From the NCBI RefSeq assembly GCF_015644585.1, contig NZ_JADOBI010000005.1:1-64000 (forward strand): a stretch of 64,000 nucleotides of DNA, written 5' to 3'. Below are positions 34,399-43,921 of the stretch, one piece after another. The position numbers and the translations under genes are program-made. The notes under the pieces are model-generated. The model saw nothing but the letters and a program-made list of their open reading frames with translations, ran no database searches and was not told the DNA's origin. The first letter of the stretch is position 1; each line of letters begins with the position of its first letter. Source of the DNA: Rahnella laticis (lineage in GTDB: Bacteria > Pseudomonadota > Gammaproteobacteria > Enterobacterales > Enterobacteriaceae).

Positions 34399-35532
34399 TT
34401 AAACTGTCAGCACGACGCAGCTGTCGGCTTGCCAGCACAGACGCACTTCGTCGCCCCAGGTCGGCATACCTTTGCGGAAACGGTGGCCGTTTTGCAATTG
34501 CGCCGTAATCATCTGGCCGCTGTGCAGTTTGACGTGGTAAATCGACAGGTCGCCCAGATACGCAATGTTCACGACTTCGCCCACTGCAAAGTTGCAGCCG
34601 TCTTCCGGCACCTCTTCGCAGAGCATGATTTTTTCCGGACGCAGCGCAACAAACACCGGTACGCCGTCCACCACCGAGACATCCGGATCCACTTTCAGCG
34701 GATGCAAAAGCCCCGGCGACGTCAGCACTAACGCATCATCCAGACGTTCTTTCAGCACGCCTTCAAACACGTTCACCGAACCGATAAATTCGGCGCTGAA
34801 ACGACTGGTCGGGTGCTCGTAGATTTCTTCCGGTTCACCGATTTGCACAAACTTGCCGCGGTTCATGATGGCAATACGCCCTGCCATGGTCATGGCTTCT
34901 TCCTGATCGTGCGTCACCATCACGCAGGTCGCGCCGACGCGCTCAAGAATATCGACCACTTCGAGTTGCATACGGTCACGCAGTTTTTTATCCAGCGCGC
35001 CCATCGGTTCGTCGAGCAGCAATAACTTTGGCCGTTTCGCCAGACTGCGGGCTAACGCCACGCGCTGACGCTGACCGCCGGAAAGCTGATGCGGTTTACG
35101 TTTAGCGAATTCCTGCATGTGGACCAGCGTCAGCATTTCTGCCACGCGGCTTTTGATTTCCGCCGACGGCAATTTGTCCTGCTTAAGCCCGAACGCGATG
35201 TTTTGTTCAACCGTCATGTGCGGGAACAACGCGTAGGACTGGAACATCATGTTGATCGGACGCTGATACGGCGGCACCTGCGAGAGGTCCACGCCATCGA
35301 GCACAATCTGCCCCTGCGTGGGCTGCTCAAAACCGGCGAGCATACGCAACAGAGTCGATTTCCCACAACCGGACGCGCCGAGCAGTGCGAAAATCTCCCC
35401 TTTATAGATGGTCAGGCTGACATCATCCACGGCGGCCTGGCCGTCAAAAGACTTGGTTAAATTGCGGATCTCCAGCAAAGGCGTGAAACCTTTCTGGGAC
35501 TTAGGCTGAGGGCGTGGAATGGCGTCGTTCAC
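34399..35532 (-). CDS. potG: Putrescine ABC transporter ATP-binding protein PotG
   Basis: PotG is the ATPase of the putrescine importer. The 377-residue product has Walker A GASGCGKST at 52-60, signature LSGGQRQR at 150-157, Walker B LLLLDEP at 170-176 and a C-terminal TOBE-type domain, as in the spermidine/putrescine and maltose families. It heads the potGHI part of the operon, 168 bases after potF with a hairpin between. Confidence 0.95.
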   Translation of the reverse strand: MNDAIPRPQPKSQKGFTPLLEIRNLTKSFDGQAAVDDVSLTIYKGEIFALLGASGCGKSTLLRMLAGFEQPTQGQIVLDGVDLSQVPPYQRPINMMFQSYALFPHMTVEQNIAFGLKQDKLPSAEIKSRVAEMLTLVHMQEFAKRKPHQLSGGQRQRVALARSLAKRPKLLLLDEPMGALDKKLRDRMQLEVVDILERVGATCVMVTHDQEEAMTMAGRIAIMNRGKFVQIGEPEEIYEHPTSRFSAEFIGSVNVFEGVLKERLDDALVLTSPGLLHPLKVDPDVSVVDGVPVFVALRPEKIMLCEEVPEDGCNFAVGEVVNIAYLGDLSIYHVKLHSGQMITAQLQNGHRFRKGMPTWGDEVRLCWQADSCVVLTV

Positions 35533-35637
35533 TCAGAGGAATCTCCGGTATCAAAATGAAGCAGTATCAAATAAGCATAACAGTCAGGGGGAAAAGTGCC
35601 TGATTTCTATGCCCAAAAGCGGCCCGGAACAAAATGC

Positions 35638-35670
35638 CAGCGGCCCCGCAGTGATTGTGCGGAGCCGCTG
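35638..35670. terminator. GC hairpin between potF and potG
   Basis: CAGCGGC and GCCGCTG pair with CCGCA and TGCGG inside, leaving one mismatch and a 7-base loop. On the minus strand GCATTTTG follows, so termination would be partial. It probably lets the binding protein PotF be made in excess, as inferred for tcyJ. Confidence 0.6.
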
Positions 35671-35700
35671 TAGTCTTCCTGACCTTTTCTAAAACGGGTA

Positions 35701-36810
35701 CTACTTGCCGGTTTTGACTTTCGTCCACGAGCGTGTAATTACGCGGTCAATCTTCGGATCCTGAACTTTCAGGCTGAAGAGTTTGGCCTGCACATCGGCT
35801 GGTGGATAAATGCCCGGGTTGTTACGCACATCTTCATTCACCAGTGGCGTAGCCGCTTTGTTGCCGCTCGCGTAGTAAACGGTGTTACTGATTTGCGCGA
35901 TCACTTTCGGTTCCATCAGGTAGTTGAGGAACTGGTACGCTTCGTCGAGGTTTTTAGCATCCGCCGGAATCGCGAAGACGTCGAAGAATGCCAGCGCGCC
36001 CTCTTTCGGAATGCTGTACGCCACGTTCACGCCGTTTTTCGCTTCTTTCGCGCGGTTAGACGCCTGCATCACATCGCCCGCCCAGCCAATCGCCACACAA
36101 ATGTCGCCATTAGCCAGATCATTGATGTACTGGGAAGAGTGAAAATAACGAATGTTCGGACGCAGTTTCAGCAGCAGATCGTTCGCGGCACCGGTGTAAT
36201 CCGACGCTTTGGTGCTGTTGGCATCGAGATGGAGATAATTCAGCACGGTGGCGTAAATTTCAGCCGGTGCGTCGAGGAATGAAACGCCGCAGCTTTTCAG
36301 TTTCTCTAAGTTTTCAGGTTTGAGCACCAGATCCCAGCTGTCTACCGGCGCGTCTTTACCCAGCACGGCTTTCACTTTATCGACGTTATAGCCGATGCCC
36401 GTGGTCGCCCACAGATAAGGGATCGCGTATTTGTTGCCCGGATCATGCTGCGCCACCATTTTGAGCAAATCAGGATCGAGGTTTTTGTAGTTTGGCAGTT
36501 TGCTCTTATCCAGCGGCTGGAATACGCCTGCGGACAGCTGGCGCTCGAGGAAGCTGGCCGACGGCACAACCAGATCGAAACCGGTGCTCCCTGCCATCAG
36601 TTTGCCTTCCAGCACTTCGTTGGAGTCAAACACGTCGTAAACCACTTTGATGCCGGTTTCTTTCTGGAAATCAGGCACGGTGTTTGGCGCGATATAATCG
36701 GACCAGTTATAGATATGCAGCGTTTTCTCTTCCGCAGACGCTGTGACGGACGCGGCCATAACCAGACCGGCGACAACACCCGATAACCACTTTTTACGCA
36801 GGGTGAACAT
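35701..36810 (-). CDS. potF: Putrescine-binding periplasmic protein PotF
   Basis: PotF captures putrescine in the periplasm and delivers it to PotGHI. The 369-residue product has a 26-residue signal peptide (cleavage at TASA-EE) and the family motifs LHIYNWSDYI at the mature N-terminus and ASFLERQLSAGVFQPLDKSK. It is one residue shorter than E. coli PotF. It is first in the operon, with a hairpin before potG. Confidence 0.96.
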   Translation of the reverse strand: MFTLRKKWLSGVVAGLVMAASVTASAEEKTLHIYNWSDYIAPNTVPDFQKETGIKVVYDVFDSNEVLEGKLMAGSTGFDLVVPSASFLERQLSAGVFQPLDKSKLPNYKNLDPDLLKMVAQHDPGNKYAIPYLWATTGIGYNVDKVKAVLGKDAPVDSWDLVLKPENLEKLKSCGVSFLDAPAEIYATVLNYLHLDANSTKASDYTGAANDLLLKLRPNIRYFHSSQYINDLANGDICVAIGWAGDVMQASNRAKEAKNGVNVAYSIPKEGALAFFDVFAIPADAKNLDEAYQFLNYLMEPKVIAQISNTVYYASGNKAATPLVNEDVRNNPGIYPPADVQAKLFSLKVQDPKIDRVITRSWTKVKTGK

Positions 36811-37234
36811 CCGTTACTACCTCCAAGACAGGGGAATATAAATTGAATTTGTATCACTCAGACTGATACAAAACCTTTCACACAATGCCAACGTTCACCC
36901 ATCACACTTGCATAGGCATTCAACGCTGACGCATACGCTGCCTGCGAATTAACCGTTTGGTTTTACGACGTAATCACGCGTGGTGCAGAGTCAGAAGCAT
37001 AGCGCCTGCAACCCCCGTGTACCAGCCTCCTGAGACAAAACCGGCGTTTATCGATTATTTATGCAGATTTGGTCTATACCGTCTGGCATTTTGGCTTTTA
37101 ACAAAGTGAAATATCTGGCAACACCGACACAAACGCAGCATAACTTATGGCGAAAGCGAATAAAGGCAGCGGAGCCGCAATAAACACGGCTCGCAGGAAA
37201 GGATCTTCAGAGGGAGAGAAATAACTAACGGGCT
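36811..37234. other. Intergenic region upstream of potF
   Basis: No gene is seen in this 424-base gap. It must contain the potF promoter and the 3' region of ybjN. A weak dyad GAGCCG...CGGCTC near 37173-37192 lies 43 bases past the ybjN stop and could act as its terminator, though no T-run follows on the minus strand. No regulator site could be named. Confidence 0.4.
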
Positions 37235-37717
37235 TTAGTGCAACAAAGGCAGGTTCACGGAAACGGCCGGCGTGCCTTCTTCCTCATCGCCAAGGAACAG
37301 TAAATCGTTGGCGTGGGCTTCAAGAATAATCATCGACATCTGCTCTTCCGCCTGTTGCAGGAAGAAAGCGAATTGCTCTTCGGTCACGCCCACGGCAATC
37401 GTCAGCGACTGACAAACAATCAGTTTCGGCAAATTGTCATCCTGAATATCGACAAACGCTTTGATAGTCAGCGAGCTGGCGTTAATCGAGCTTAAATCAG
37501 CGACCAGCGGGATCAGCGCCGTGGGTTTCACTTCGGCCAGCGCGGAGAACAAAATCACGTTATCCACGATATCGAGTTTGGCATCAAAAATGCCATCAAA
37601 ATTCTGCATATGCGGCAAATGGAGAGCCTGACAGGAATCACACTCGAAAAAAGAAATGCCCAGCTGATCCAGCCAGCGCCGCAGCAGCGCCAAATCAGGG
37701 ACGATGAGCGAATCCAT
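37235..37717 (-). CDS. ybjN: YbjN family protein
   Basis: The 160-residue product closely matches E. coli YbjN, including WLDQLGISFFECDSCQALHL and INASSLTIKAFVDIQDDNLP. E. coli YbjN is a cytoplasmic protein that, when overproduced, represses motility, biofilm and stress genes; its biochemical role is unclear. ATG 37717 is preceded by GAGG and gives the family N-terminus MDSLIVPDL; an upstream frame from 37792 is not supported. It belongs to the nfsA-rimK-ybjN group. Confidence 0.93.
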   Translation of the reverse strand: MDSLIVPDLALLRRWLDQLGISFFECDSCQALHLPHMQNFDGIFDAKLDIVDNVILFSALAEVKPTALIPLVADLSSINASSLTIKAFVDIQDDNLPKLIVCQSLTIAVGVTEEQFAFFLQQAEEQMSMIILEAHANDLLFLGDEEEGTPAVSVNLPLLH

Positions 37718-37865
37718 AGAATGCCTCACAAGTTCAAAACAACGAGAATAACCACGCCTTCGCAACACCCGCAGCGTTACGAAGGGGGTCATAGCTTACG
37801 GAATATTACCGGTCAGCGCTACGACCAAAGGCCTTTTGATGCACATTAGCGCCGGTAATTAAGAT

Positions 37866-38768
37866 TTAGCCGCCGGATTTGAGCCTGAATCCCGGCTTCG
37901 CCCGCTGTTCGATGTAATCAATCATCATGCCCGCAATATCCAGGCCGGTTGTGGTTTCGATGCCTTCCAGCCCCGGTGACGCGTTAACTTCCATCACCAG
38001 CGGCCCACGGTGCGCCCGCAAAATATCAACACCGGCAACGTCGAGCCCGAGCGTCAGCGCCGCTTTCACCGCAATTTCTTTCTCTTCCGGCGTGATTTTG
38101 ACGTTGGTCGCGGTTCCGCCGCGATGAAGATTGGAGCGGAAATCGCCCGGTTTGGCCTGACGTTCAATCGCCGCCACCACGCGTTTACCCACCACCAGAC
38201 AGCGGATGTCGCGCCCTTCGGCTTCGCGGATATATTCCTGAACCAGAATGTGCGCATTCAGCCCGCGGAAGGCGTCAATCACACTTTCCGCCGCCTGACG
38301 GGTTTCAGCCAGCACCACACCGATGCCCTGCGTGCCTTCGACCAGCTTGACCACCAGCGGCGCACCGCCGACCAGCGCGATGAGATCTGAGGTGTCGTCC
38401 GGCGCATTAGCAAAACCGGTGATCGGCAAATCAATACCTTCGCGCGCCAGAATCTGCATCGAACGCAACTTATCGCGCGCACGGGTAATCGCCACAGATT
38501 CATTGAGAGGAAAACTCCCGAGCATCTCAAACTGGCGCAATACCGCGGTGCCGTAGAACGTAATGGCTGAGCCAATGCGCGGGATCACCGCCTGGTATTT
38601 ATCCAGCTGACGCCCGCGATAATGCACACTCGGCGCGGCCGGATTGATGTTCATATAGCAGGAGAGCGGATCGATGATGTCGATCTCATGCCCCCGGGCC
38701 TCTGCGGCTTCACGCAGCCGTTTACACGAATACAAAGACCCGTCACGGGAAAGAATTGCAATCTTCAT
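37866..38768 (-). CDS. rimK: Ribosomal protein S6 glutamate ligase RimK
   Basis: RimK is an ATP-grasp ligase that adds glutamate residues to the C-terminus of ribosomal protein S6 and can make poly-alpha-glutamate. The 300-residue product equals the E. coli length and has ATP-grasp motifs [35 protein letters not shown] and the metal-binding end [17 protein letters not shown] 38768 ([10 protein letters not shown]) is chosen by family N-terminus; ATG 38780 adds four residues. It is 18 bases downstream of nfsA. Confidence 0.96.
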   Translation of the reverse strand: MKIAILSRDGSLYSCKRLREAAEARGHEIDIIDPLSCYMNINPAAPSVHYRGRQLDKYQAVIPRIGSAITFYGTAVLRQFEMLGSFPLNESVAITRARDKLRSMQILAREGIDLPITGFANAPDDTSDLIALVGGAPLVVKLVEGTQGIGVVLAETRQAAESVIDAFRGLNAHILVQEYIREAEGRDIRCLVVGKRVVAAIERQAKPGDFRSNLHRGGTATNVKITPEEKEIAVKAALTLGLDVAGVDILRAHRGPLVMEVNASPGLEGIETTTGLDIAGMMIDYIEQRAKPGFRLKSGG

Positions 38769-38786
38769 CCGACACTCCATCGCCGA

Positions 38787-39509
38787 TTAGCGTGTTGCCC
38801 AGCCTTGCTTATGTAATGCGTCCAGCATAAACGGACGCTGTTCCTTTTTCAGGGTACGGATAATCAGTGCGCTCCAGGTATCGCGGCGGGCATTGCTGTC
38901 GCGTTGCAAATAATACGCGCTGAGTTCTTCGTCATATTGCGCCAGAAGTTCTTTATCCAGCGGCTGATAGCTGTTTTCGTGAACCAGCATGGACTGCGGC
39001 ATACGCGGCTTGACCTGATGATCCTGCGCGGGCGTGCCGATACAAAAACCGAACAGCGGCATTACGAATTTCGGTAATTTCAGCAGCGCGACAACGTCTT
39101 CCACCTGATTACGGATCCCGCCGATAAACACGCCCCCCAACCCGAGTGATTCGGCGGCGGTCATGGCGTTTTGCGCCATCAGCGCGGTATCCACGCAGCC
39201 GAGCAGTAATTGCTCCGCCAGCCCCAGTTCGGCCTCGGGGTTAATCTGCAGGTTGCGGTTGAAATCGGCACAAAAGACCCAAAATTCAGCGGCACTGGCC
39301 ACGTATTGCTGCCCGCCGGTGTACTGCACCAACGTTTCGCGCAGCGCCGGATCGGTAACGCGGATAATCGATGAACACTGCAAAAAGCTGGAAGTCGAGG
39401 CAGATTGCGCGGCAGCAATGATCGCCTCACGCTGTTCATCGGATACCGGCTGGCCGGTAAAAGAACGGATAGAACGGTGTGAGCGCAGAAGATCGATAGT
39501 CGGCGTCAT
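38787..39509 (-). CDS. nfsA: Oxygen-insensitive NADPH nitroreductase NfsA
   Basis: NfsA is an FMN-dependent, NADPH-using nitroreductase that reduces nitroaromatics and quinones by two electrons. The 240-residue product equals the E. coli length and has the flavin motif RSHRSIRSFTGQPVSDEQ at the N-terminus and a C-terminal cofactor-binding Arg-rich segment. ATG 39509 follows AGGA at 10 bases. It forms an operon with rimK and probably ybjN. The small ybjC that precedes it in E. coli is missing here. Confidence 0.94.
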   Translation of the reverse strand: MTPTIDLLRSHRSIRSFTGQPVSDEQREAIIAAAQSASTSSFLQCSSIIRVTDPALRETLVQYTGGQQYVASAAEFWVFCADFNRNLQINPEAELGLAEQLLLGCVDTALMAQNAMTAAESLGLGGVFIGGIRNQVEDVVALLKLPKFVMPLFGFCIGTPAQDHQVKPRMPQSMLVHENSYQPLDKELLAQYDEELSAYYLQRDSNARRDTWSALIIRTLKKEQRPFMLDALHKQGWATR

Positions 39510-39795
39510 TAAAAAAATTCCTGAACGGATGAAAAAGCGAAAACAGATGCTGCAATCATTCATGCTGTGCGCCCTGTTTGCAAGGCTTGTGACATCAAAT
39601 GCTGTAACAATGTGCGGAGCCCAAAAAGCCCTGATTCATCATTTGGATAGGCAGAAGATATCAGACCGACAGGTAATTCCTGCTTTTTTTTGTGGCTTGC
39701 AACAGGCATAGTATCGACATCAAAAAGGTGACGTGCATAACAAGAATAGTCACTCCCTTTTCATTTATCTCGCTGGTATTAACAAAGGAGTCTCC

Positions 39796-40062
39796 ATGTT
39801 TGCAGTAATTTTCGGGCGTCCTGGCTGTCCTTATTGTGTACGTGCTAAAGAGTTGGCTGAAAAACTGACTGAAGAACGTGATGATTTCAATTTCCGCTAC
39901 ATCGATATCCACGCGGAAGGCATCACCAAAGCTGACCTGGAAAAAACAGTGGGTAAACCTGTTGAAACCGTTCCACAGATTTTCCTCGATCAGAAACACA
40001 TTGGCGGCTGCACTGATTTTGAAGCCTATGCCAAAGAACATCTGGCTCTGTTCAGCAACTAA
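39796..40062 (+). CDS. grxA: Glutaredoxin 1
   Basis: Grx1 is a glutathione-dependent dithiol oxidoreductase, reducing ribonucleotide reductase and protein disulfides. The 88-residue product has the CPYC active site at residues 11-14, the cis-proline segment ETVPQIFLD and the GG of HIGGCTDF. AAAGGAG lies before ATG 39796; an upstream in-frame ATG at 39733 is not conserved. It is divergent from nfsA across 286 bases and ends in a strong terminator. Confidence 0.96.
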   Translation: MFAVIFGRPGCPYCVRAKELAEKLTEERDDFNFRYIDIHAEGITKADLEKTVGKPVETVPQIFLDQKHIGGCTDFEAYAKEHLALFSN

Positions 40063-40080
40063 GTGGTTCTGAACTCAGCA

Positions 40081-40109
40081 AAAAGGCGCTCAATGAGCGC
40101 CTTTTTTTA
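40081..40109 (+). terminator. Rho-independent terminator of grxA
   Basis: AAAGGCGCTC-AAT-GAGCGCCTTT runs into seven T, 20 bases after the grxA stop. The A-rich left side may let it serve the convergent ybjM too. Confidence 0.92.
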
Positions 40110-40125
40110 TGGCATCGGAAAATGT

Positions 40126-40500
40126 TTACCGGTGCTGTCTGAACTGTTTATACGCGGTAAAGAGCAGCTGAATCAGCATCGCGCCCAGCACACACCAGAA
40201 AATTGCGCTGGTTGCGTAAGCCACTTCCTGCACCAGCGGACGCACGCGCGGATAAAACATCATACGCAGCGCGGTACAAACCGGCACAGAAATCAGCGCG
40301 CCAACGAATGATGAAAATATCGGCGAATCGCGATATATCAGCCCGGTCAGCAAACCCGGCAATAAAAATAATAACAGACCATATTCCGGACCAGGTGTTA
40401 TATCTCTAACAACTATCCAGCTATTTTTTAACGAAATAAAAGTAACTACAAATATAATGCAACAAAATAGCGGGGCTATTAACTTTCGCCAAAATGCCAT
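40126..40500 (-). CDS. ybjM: YbjM-family inner membrane protein
   Basis: The 124-residue product has four hydrophobic segments and the C-terminal motif ATSAIFWCVLGAMLIQLLF, which corresponds to the LLSAVFWCALGAL region of E. coli YbjM. Gene order (grxA, ybjM, ybjL) is the same as in E. coli. No function is known. The gene is convergent with grxA. Confidence 0.8.
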   Translation of the reverse strand: MAFWRKLIAPLFCCIIFVVTFISLKNSWIVVRDITPGPEYGLLLFLLPGLLTGLIYRDSPIFSSFVGALISVPVCTALRMMFYPRVRPLVQEVAYATSAIFWCVLGAMLIQLLFTAYKQFRQHR

Positions 40501-40828
40501 CTGACTTCCTCCTTAAAGTTGGCGAGATTCACAGGCCGTCTGCACTGCACGCAATGCGTTCATTTTTACCTGACAGAGCCTTGCCGGCTCACTTCCCTGA
40601 CGCGTTCCGCAATCCCGCGAAACACAAAAAAAGCGTTCAGTTGATTTATACGGGCTTTTCTCTGGCTGAAGAGACGTTCTATGACTAAAATGACGCCCGA
40701 AACCTGCTTTTCTAATTCACGATTTGAGAAACCAAAGGTGTTTAAAAAAGTAGGAATTTTCTGGATCTGAATTTATCCTTTACATTCTCCTATATCAAGA
40801 ATTTGTTGGTAAACAATAAGTTATCCTT
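40501..40828. other. Intergenic region upstream of ybjL
   Basis: No convincing gene is seen. The region is AT-rich near ybjL and should hold divergent promoters for ybjM and ybjL. An open frame at 40494-40688 has no Shine-Dalgarno and is not called. Confidence 0.4.
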
Positions 40829-42511
40829 GTGAATATAAACGTCGCTAGTTTGTTAAACGGGAATTACATCCTGTTATTATTTGTGGTTTTAGCACTGGGC
40901 TTGTGCCTGGGGAAAATTCGCCTGGGCTCCGTTCAGCTCGGAAATTCTATTGGCGTATTAGTGGTTTCCCTGCTTTTAGGCCAGCAACATTTCAGCATTA
41001 ATACGGAAGCGCTCAACCTCGGTTTTATGCTGTTTATTTTTTGCGTGGGCGTCGAAGCCGGACCCAACTTTTTTTCAATTTTCTTCCGGGATGGCAAAAA
41101 TTATCTGATGCTGGCGCTGGTGATGGTCGGCAGCGCGATGCTCCTTGCGCTCGGTCTTGGCAAGGCATTCGGCTGGGATATCGGTCTCACCGCCGGTATG
41201 CTCGCCGGCTCCATGACCTCCACGCCGGTTCTGGTGGGTGCAGGAGACACGCTGCGCAATACCCTCGCGGGCAGTAATACGCTCAGCCCCGCGCTGGATA
41301 ATCTGAGCCTCGGCTACGCGCTGACGTATCTTATCGGGCTGGTCAGCCTGATTTTCGGCGCACGCTATTTGCCAAAACTGCAACATCAGGATCTGCCAAC
41401 CAGTGCGCAGCAAATCGCCCGTGAACGTGGTCTGGACACAGACAGTAAGCGAAAAGTTTATCTTCCGGTGATCCGCGCCTACCGCGTCGGGCAGGAACTG
41501 GTCGCCTGGGCTGATGGCAAAAACCTCCGTGAACTGGGCATTTACCGCCAGACAGGTTGTTATATCGAACGTATCCGTCGCAATGGAATTCTCGCGACGC
41601 CGGATGGCGACGCGGTGTTGCAGGTCGGCGATGAAATTTCGCTGGTCGGCTATCCGGACGCACATTCACGCCTTGATCCGAGTTTCCGTAACGGGAAAGA
41701 AGTTTTCGACCGTGACCTGCTTGATATGCGTATCGTGACGGAAGAAGTGGTGGTGAAAAACAATCACGCCGTCGGCAAACGTCTGAGCCAGCTTAACCTG
41801 ACCGATCAGGGTTGTTTCCTTAACCGTGTGATCCGCAGCCAGATTGAAATGCCTATCGACGACAGCATTGTGCTTAACAAAGGCGATGTGTTGCAGGTTA
41901 GCGGCGACGCGCGTCGTGTGAAAAGCGTGGCAGAGCGCATCGGCTTTATCTCCGTTCACAGCCAGCTCACCGATTTACTCGCCTTCTGCGCCTTCTTCAT
42001 CGTCGGACTGATGATCGGTCTTATCACCTTCCAGTTCAAAAGCTTCAGCTTCGGGATTGGTAACGCCGCGGGGCTGCTGTTCGCCGGTATCATGCTCGGC
42101 TTCCTGCGCGCCAACCACCCTACTTTCGGCTACATTCCTCAGGGTGCGCTGAACATGGTCAAAGAGTTCGGGTTGATGGTGTTTATGGCAGGCGTCGGCC
42201 TCAGCGCCGGTGCGGGGATCAACAACGGGCTTGGCGCCGTCGGTGGACAAATGTTGCTGTCCGGCCTGATTGTCAGCCTGGTACCTGTGGTGATTTGCTT
42301 CATCTTCGGCGCCTACGTTCTGCGGATGAACCGGGCACTCCTGTTTGGCGCCATCATGGGCGCACGAACCTGTGCACCGGCGATGGAAATCATCAGCGAC
42401 ACCGCCCGCAGCAACATTCCGGCACTGGGTTATGCAGGAACCTACGCCATTGCTAACGTATTACTGACACTCGCGGGGACGCTGATCGTCATCATCTGGC
42501 CGGGTGCGTGA
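40829..42511 (+). CDS. ybjL: Putative transporter YbjL (AAE family)
   Basis: YbjL is an inner membrane protein of the aspartate-alanine exchanger family. The 560-residue product has five N-terminal membrane helices, two cytoplasmic TrkA-C (RCK_C) regulatory domains at about 200-375, and five more helices, with motifs [16 protein letters not shown] and [20 protein letters not shown]. It is nearly the same length as E. coli YbjL (561). The start is GTG 40829 with no strong Shine-Dalgarno. Its natural substrate is not established. Confidence 0.94.
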   Translation: MNINVASLLNGNYILLLFVVLALGLCLGKIRLGSVQLGNSIGVLVVSLLLGQQHFSINTEALNLGFMLFIFCVGVEAGPNFFSIFFRDGKNYLMLALVMVGSAMLLALGLGKAFGWDIGLTAGMLAGSMTSTPVLVGAGDTLRNTLAGSNTLSPALDNLSLGYALTYLIGLVSLIFGARYLPKLQHQDLPTSAQQIARERGLDTDSKRKVYLPVIRAYRVGQELVAWADGKNLRELGIYRQTGCYIERIRRNGILATPDGDAVLQVGDEISLVGYPDAHSRLDPSFRNGKEVFDRDLLDMRIVTEEVVVKNNHAVGKRLSQLNLTDQGCFLNRVIRSQIEMPIDDSIVLNKGDVLQVSGDARRVKSVAERIGFISVHSQLTDLLAFCAFFIVGLMIGLITFQFKSFSFGIGNAAGLLFAGIMLGFLRANHPTFGYIPQGALNMVKEFGLMVFMAGVGLSAGAGINNGLGAVGGQMLLSGLIVSLVPVVICFIFGAYVLRMNRALLFGAIMGARTCAPAMEIISDTARSNIPALGYAGTYAIANVLLTLAGTLIVIIWPGA

Positions 42512-42529
42512 CGTAAGTTGTTGATCACA

Positions 42530-42576
42530 AATGTGGCAAAAAAAAATCAATAATTTTTTTATATTTTTGCCACATT
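42530..42576. repeat. Long AT-rich perfect inverted repeat downstream of ybjL
   Basis: AATGTGGCAAAAA (42530-42542) and TTTTTGCCACATT (42564-42576) are exact 13-base inverted arms around a 21-base A/T-only centre that itself pairs (A-run against T-run). It follows ybjL by 18 bases. It does not look like a standard terminator, because no T-run follows the stem. It may be a hairpin, protein-binding dyad or mobile-element end. Confidence 0.7.
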
Positions 42577-42650
42577 GCGCGAACTTTTAAAGTGGAGCGA
42601 AGTCTTAATTAGTGCCACTGCTTTTCTTTGAAGTCCCCAAATTTGGAGAG

Positions 42651-42694
42651 CCCGTCAATCCCGCCTTTTTAGGTTCAAGATTGCCGGGTTTTTT
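42651..42694 (+). terminator. Rho-independent terminator
   Basis: CCCGTCAATC pairs with GATTGCCGGG (one mismatch) across a long loop, followed by six T. It could end a ybjL read-through transcript or a small RNA encoded in 42577-42694. Confidence 0.7.
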
Positions 42695-42774
42695 CTTTTC
42701 TGGTTGCTGAACACCTTTTCAAATCAGCACTCTATCGCCTGCCGCACTTACCGCCACACAAACTTAATCTTGAG

Positions 42775-43659
42775 CTAACGTATAAAATCCGAGAGTTCTT
42801 CTTTTATCTCAACTAAATATGCAGGGAAATTCTCATTTGTGACGGGCAATACACGCATGACTCTTGGCCGGTTCCATAAGTCCAGATTGTTTTCGACGCA
42901 TTTGCGGATATGGTCAGGATTATTAAATTCTGGAGTGTTGTGCTCAGTATGTGAAATCGTAGACATCTTTTCAGAAATCCGCTGGTCAGTCATAACCCAC
43001 GAGAAATGCCATCCTCCGTTGTCCAGTGTCTTGGTTCTGTACTTGAGCCAGTTCCAGCGTAGCCAGTTATCACGAATGGGTGTTCCACGCCGTTTGGCGT
43101 TCCTCAGTAAATCGGGCTGACTCCTGAAGAATCCCCTGAGCGTCCTAAACTGAACCATTCTAGGGAGTTTACATTTACGCGGGGAGCCATCGTCATTCAT
43201 TACCTGAATGTTGAATTTATAATTGTAGAAATTCTGATGTACCGCAGTGCAAATGTGCCCATGACTGAATTGGGCAATGCATTCAGGTTTAATAATTTCA
43301 TCAACGTCGGAAACAATAATAACGTCGTCGTCTTGTGCATGCTTCAAACCAAGCATAATCGCATTACGGGCAACGGTTTCGTTCTCCCAAGGGTCTGATT
43401 CGCCGGGTTTGACAATAGAGCTGTTCGATTTGAATTCATGAGCATGAACACGGGGGATTTCCTCGTTAACGATATAGATAATCTTGTCTTTAAACTTTTC
43501 GAACTTACTGATATCGAAATGGAGGTTTTCCCTTTTCTTCCCCGCAAAGGTATATCGTGACTCCACGATAACGAACCGGTCAACGTGGTTGCAAAGCGTA
43601 TTCAGGCGTATATCGAGAAGAATATCTTCATCATAGAACAAAAAGCAGTCGTAAATCAT
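42775..43659 (-). CDS. Glycosyltransferase family 17 protein
   Basis: The 294-residue product fits GT17, the family of eukaryotic beta-1,4-mannosyl-glycoprotein N-acetylglucosaminyltransferase (MGAT3) and related bacterial proteins. It starts MIYDCFLFYDEDILLDIRLN, has the nucleotide-sugar/metal motif DVDE at 118-121 in VIIVSDVDEIIKPE, and GGWHFSW at 215-221. The probable role is transfer of a sugar from a nucleotide sugar to a surface glycan; donor and acceptor are unknown. ATG 43659 gives the family N-terminus. The gene is low in G+C, has no glycan cluster beside it, and its strand differs from ybjL, all suggesting transfer. Confidence 0.8.
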   Translation of the reverse strand: MIYDCFLFYDEDILLDIRLNTLCNHVDRFVIVESRYTFAGKKRENLHFDISKFEKFKDKIIYIVNEEIPRVHAHEFKSNSSIVKPGESDPWENETVARNAIMLGLKHAQDDDVIIVSDVDEIIKPECIAQFSHGHICTAVHQNFYNYKFNIQVMNDDGSPRKCKLPRMVQFRTLRGFFRSQPDLLRNAKRRGTPIRDNWLRWNWLKYRTKTLDNGGWHFSWVMTDQRISEKMSTISHTEHNTPEFNNPDHIRKCVENNLDLWNRPRVMRVLPVTNENFPAYLVEIKEELSDFIR

Positions 43660-43861
43660 TAGCCGACATCCCGTCAGAAAATCGTAAAAAATGAAATATT
43701 TAGACCAGAATAATATCAAAATCCTTTCAAACCCTTTATTGAAATTTTTTTAATCATCGAATTTCAAAATGCAGATCACTAAAAATCAAATTTAAGACCG
43801 AAGATTATTCAGAAGAAACCAGACCAAAATTGGCGAATGTGCTGAGTCTTCAAATCCCCCA

Positions 43862-43900
43862 TTGACACCCTCACCGCCCAAGTGGTTGTATAGCACAACC
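43862..43900 (+). promoter_or_regulatory. Promoter with palindromic operator of the MarR-GNAT gene
   Basis: TTGACA at 43862-43867 is a perfect -35, with TTGTAT as a -10 after 18 bases (43886-43891). The palindrome GGTTGT-ATAGC-ACAACC (43884-43900) covers the -10 box. MarR proteins bind such dyads as dimers, so the gene product is the likely repressor of its own promoter. Confidence 0.65.
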
Positions 43901-43921
43901 AAATCTCAAAAGCCTTTTCTC

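Noticed and set aside
39647-39685. Possible OxyR site upstream of grxA (ATAG-type half sites with spacing near the consensus)
   Set aside because: Only part of the tandem ATAG/CTAT pattern fits and the second half-site is poor; grxA is OxyR-regulated in E. coli, but the sequence here does not prove it.
40494-40688. 64-aa open frame between ybjM and ybjL
   Set aside because: Overlaps the start of ybjM on the other strand, has no Shine-Dalgarno and no recognisable pattern.
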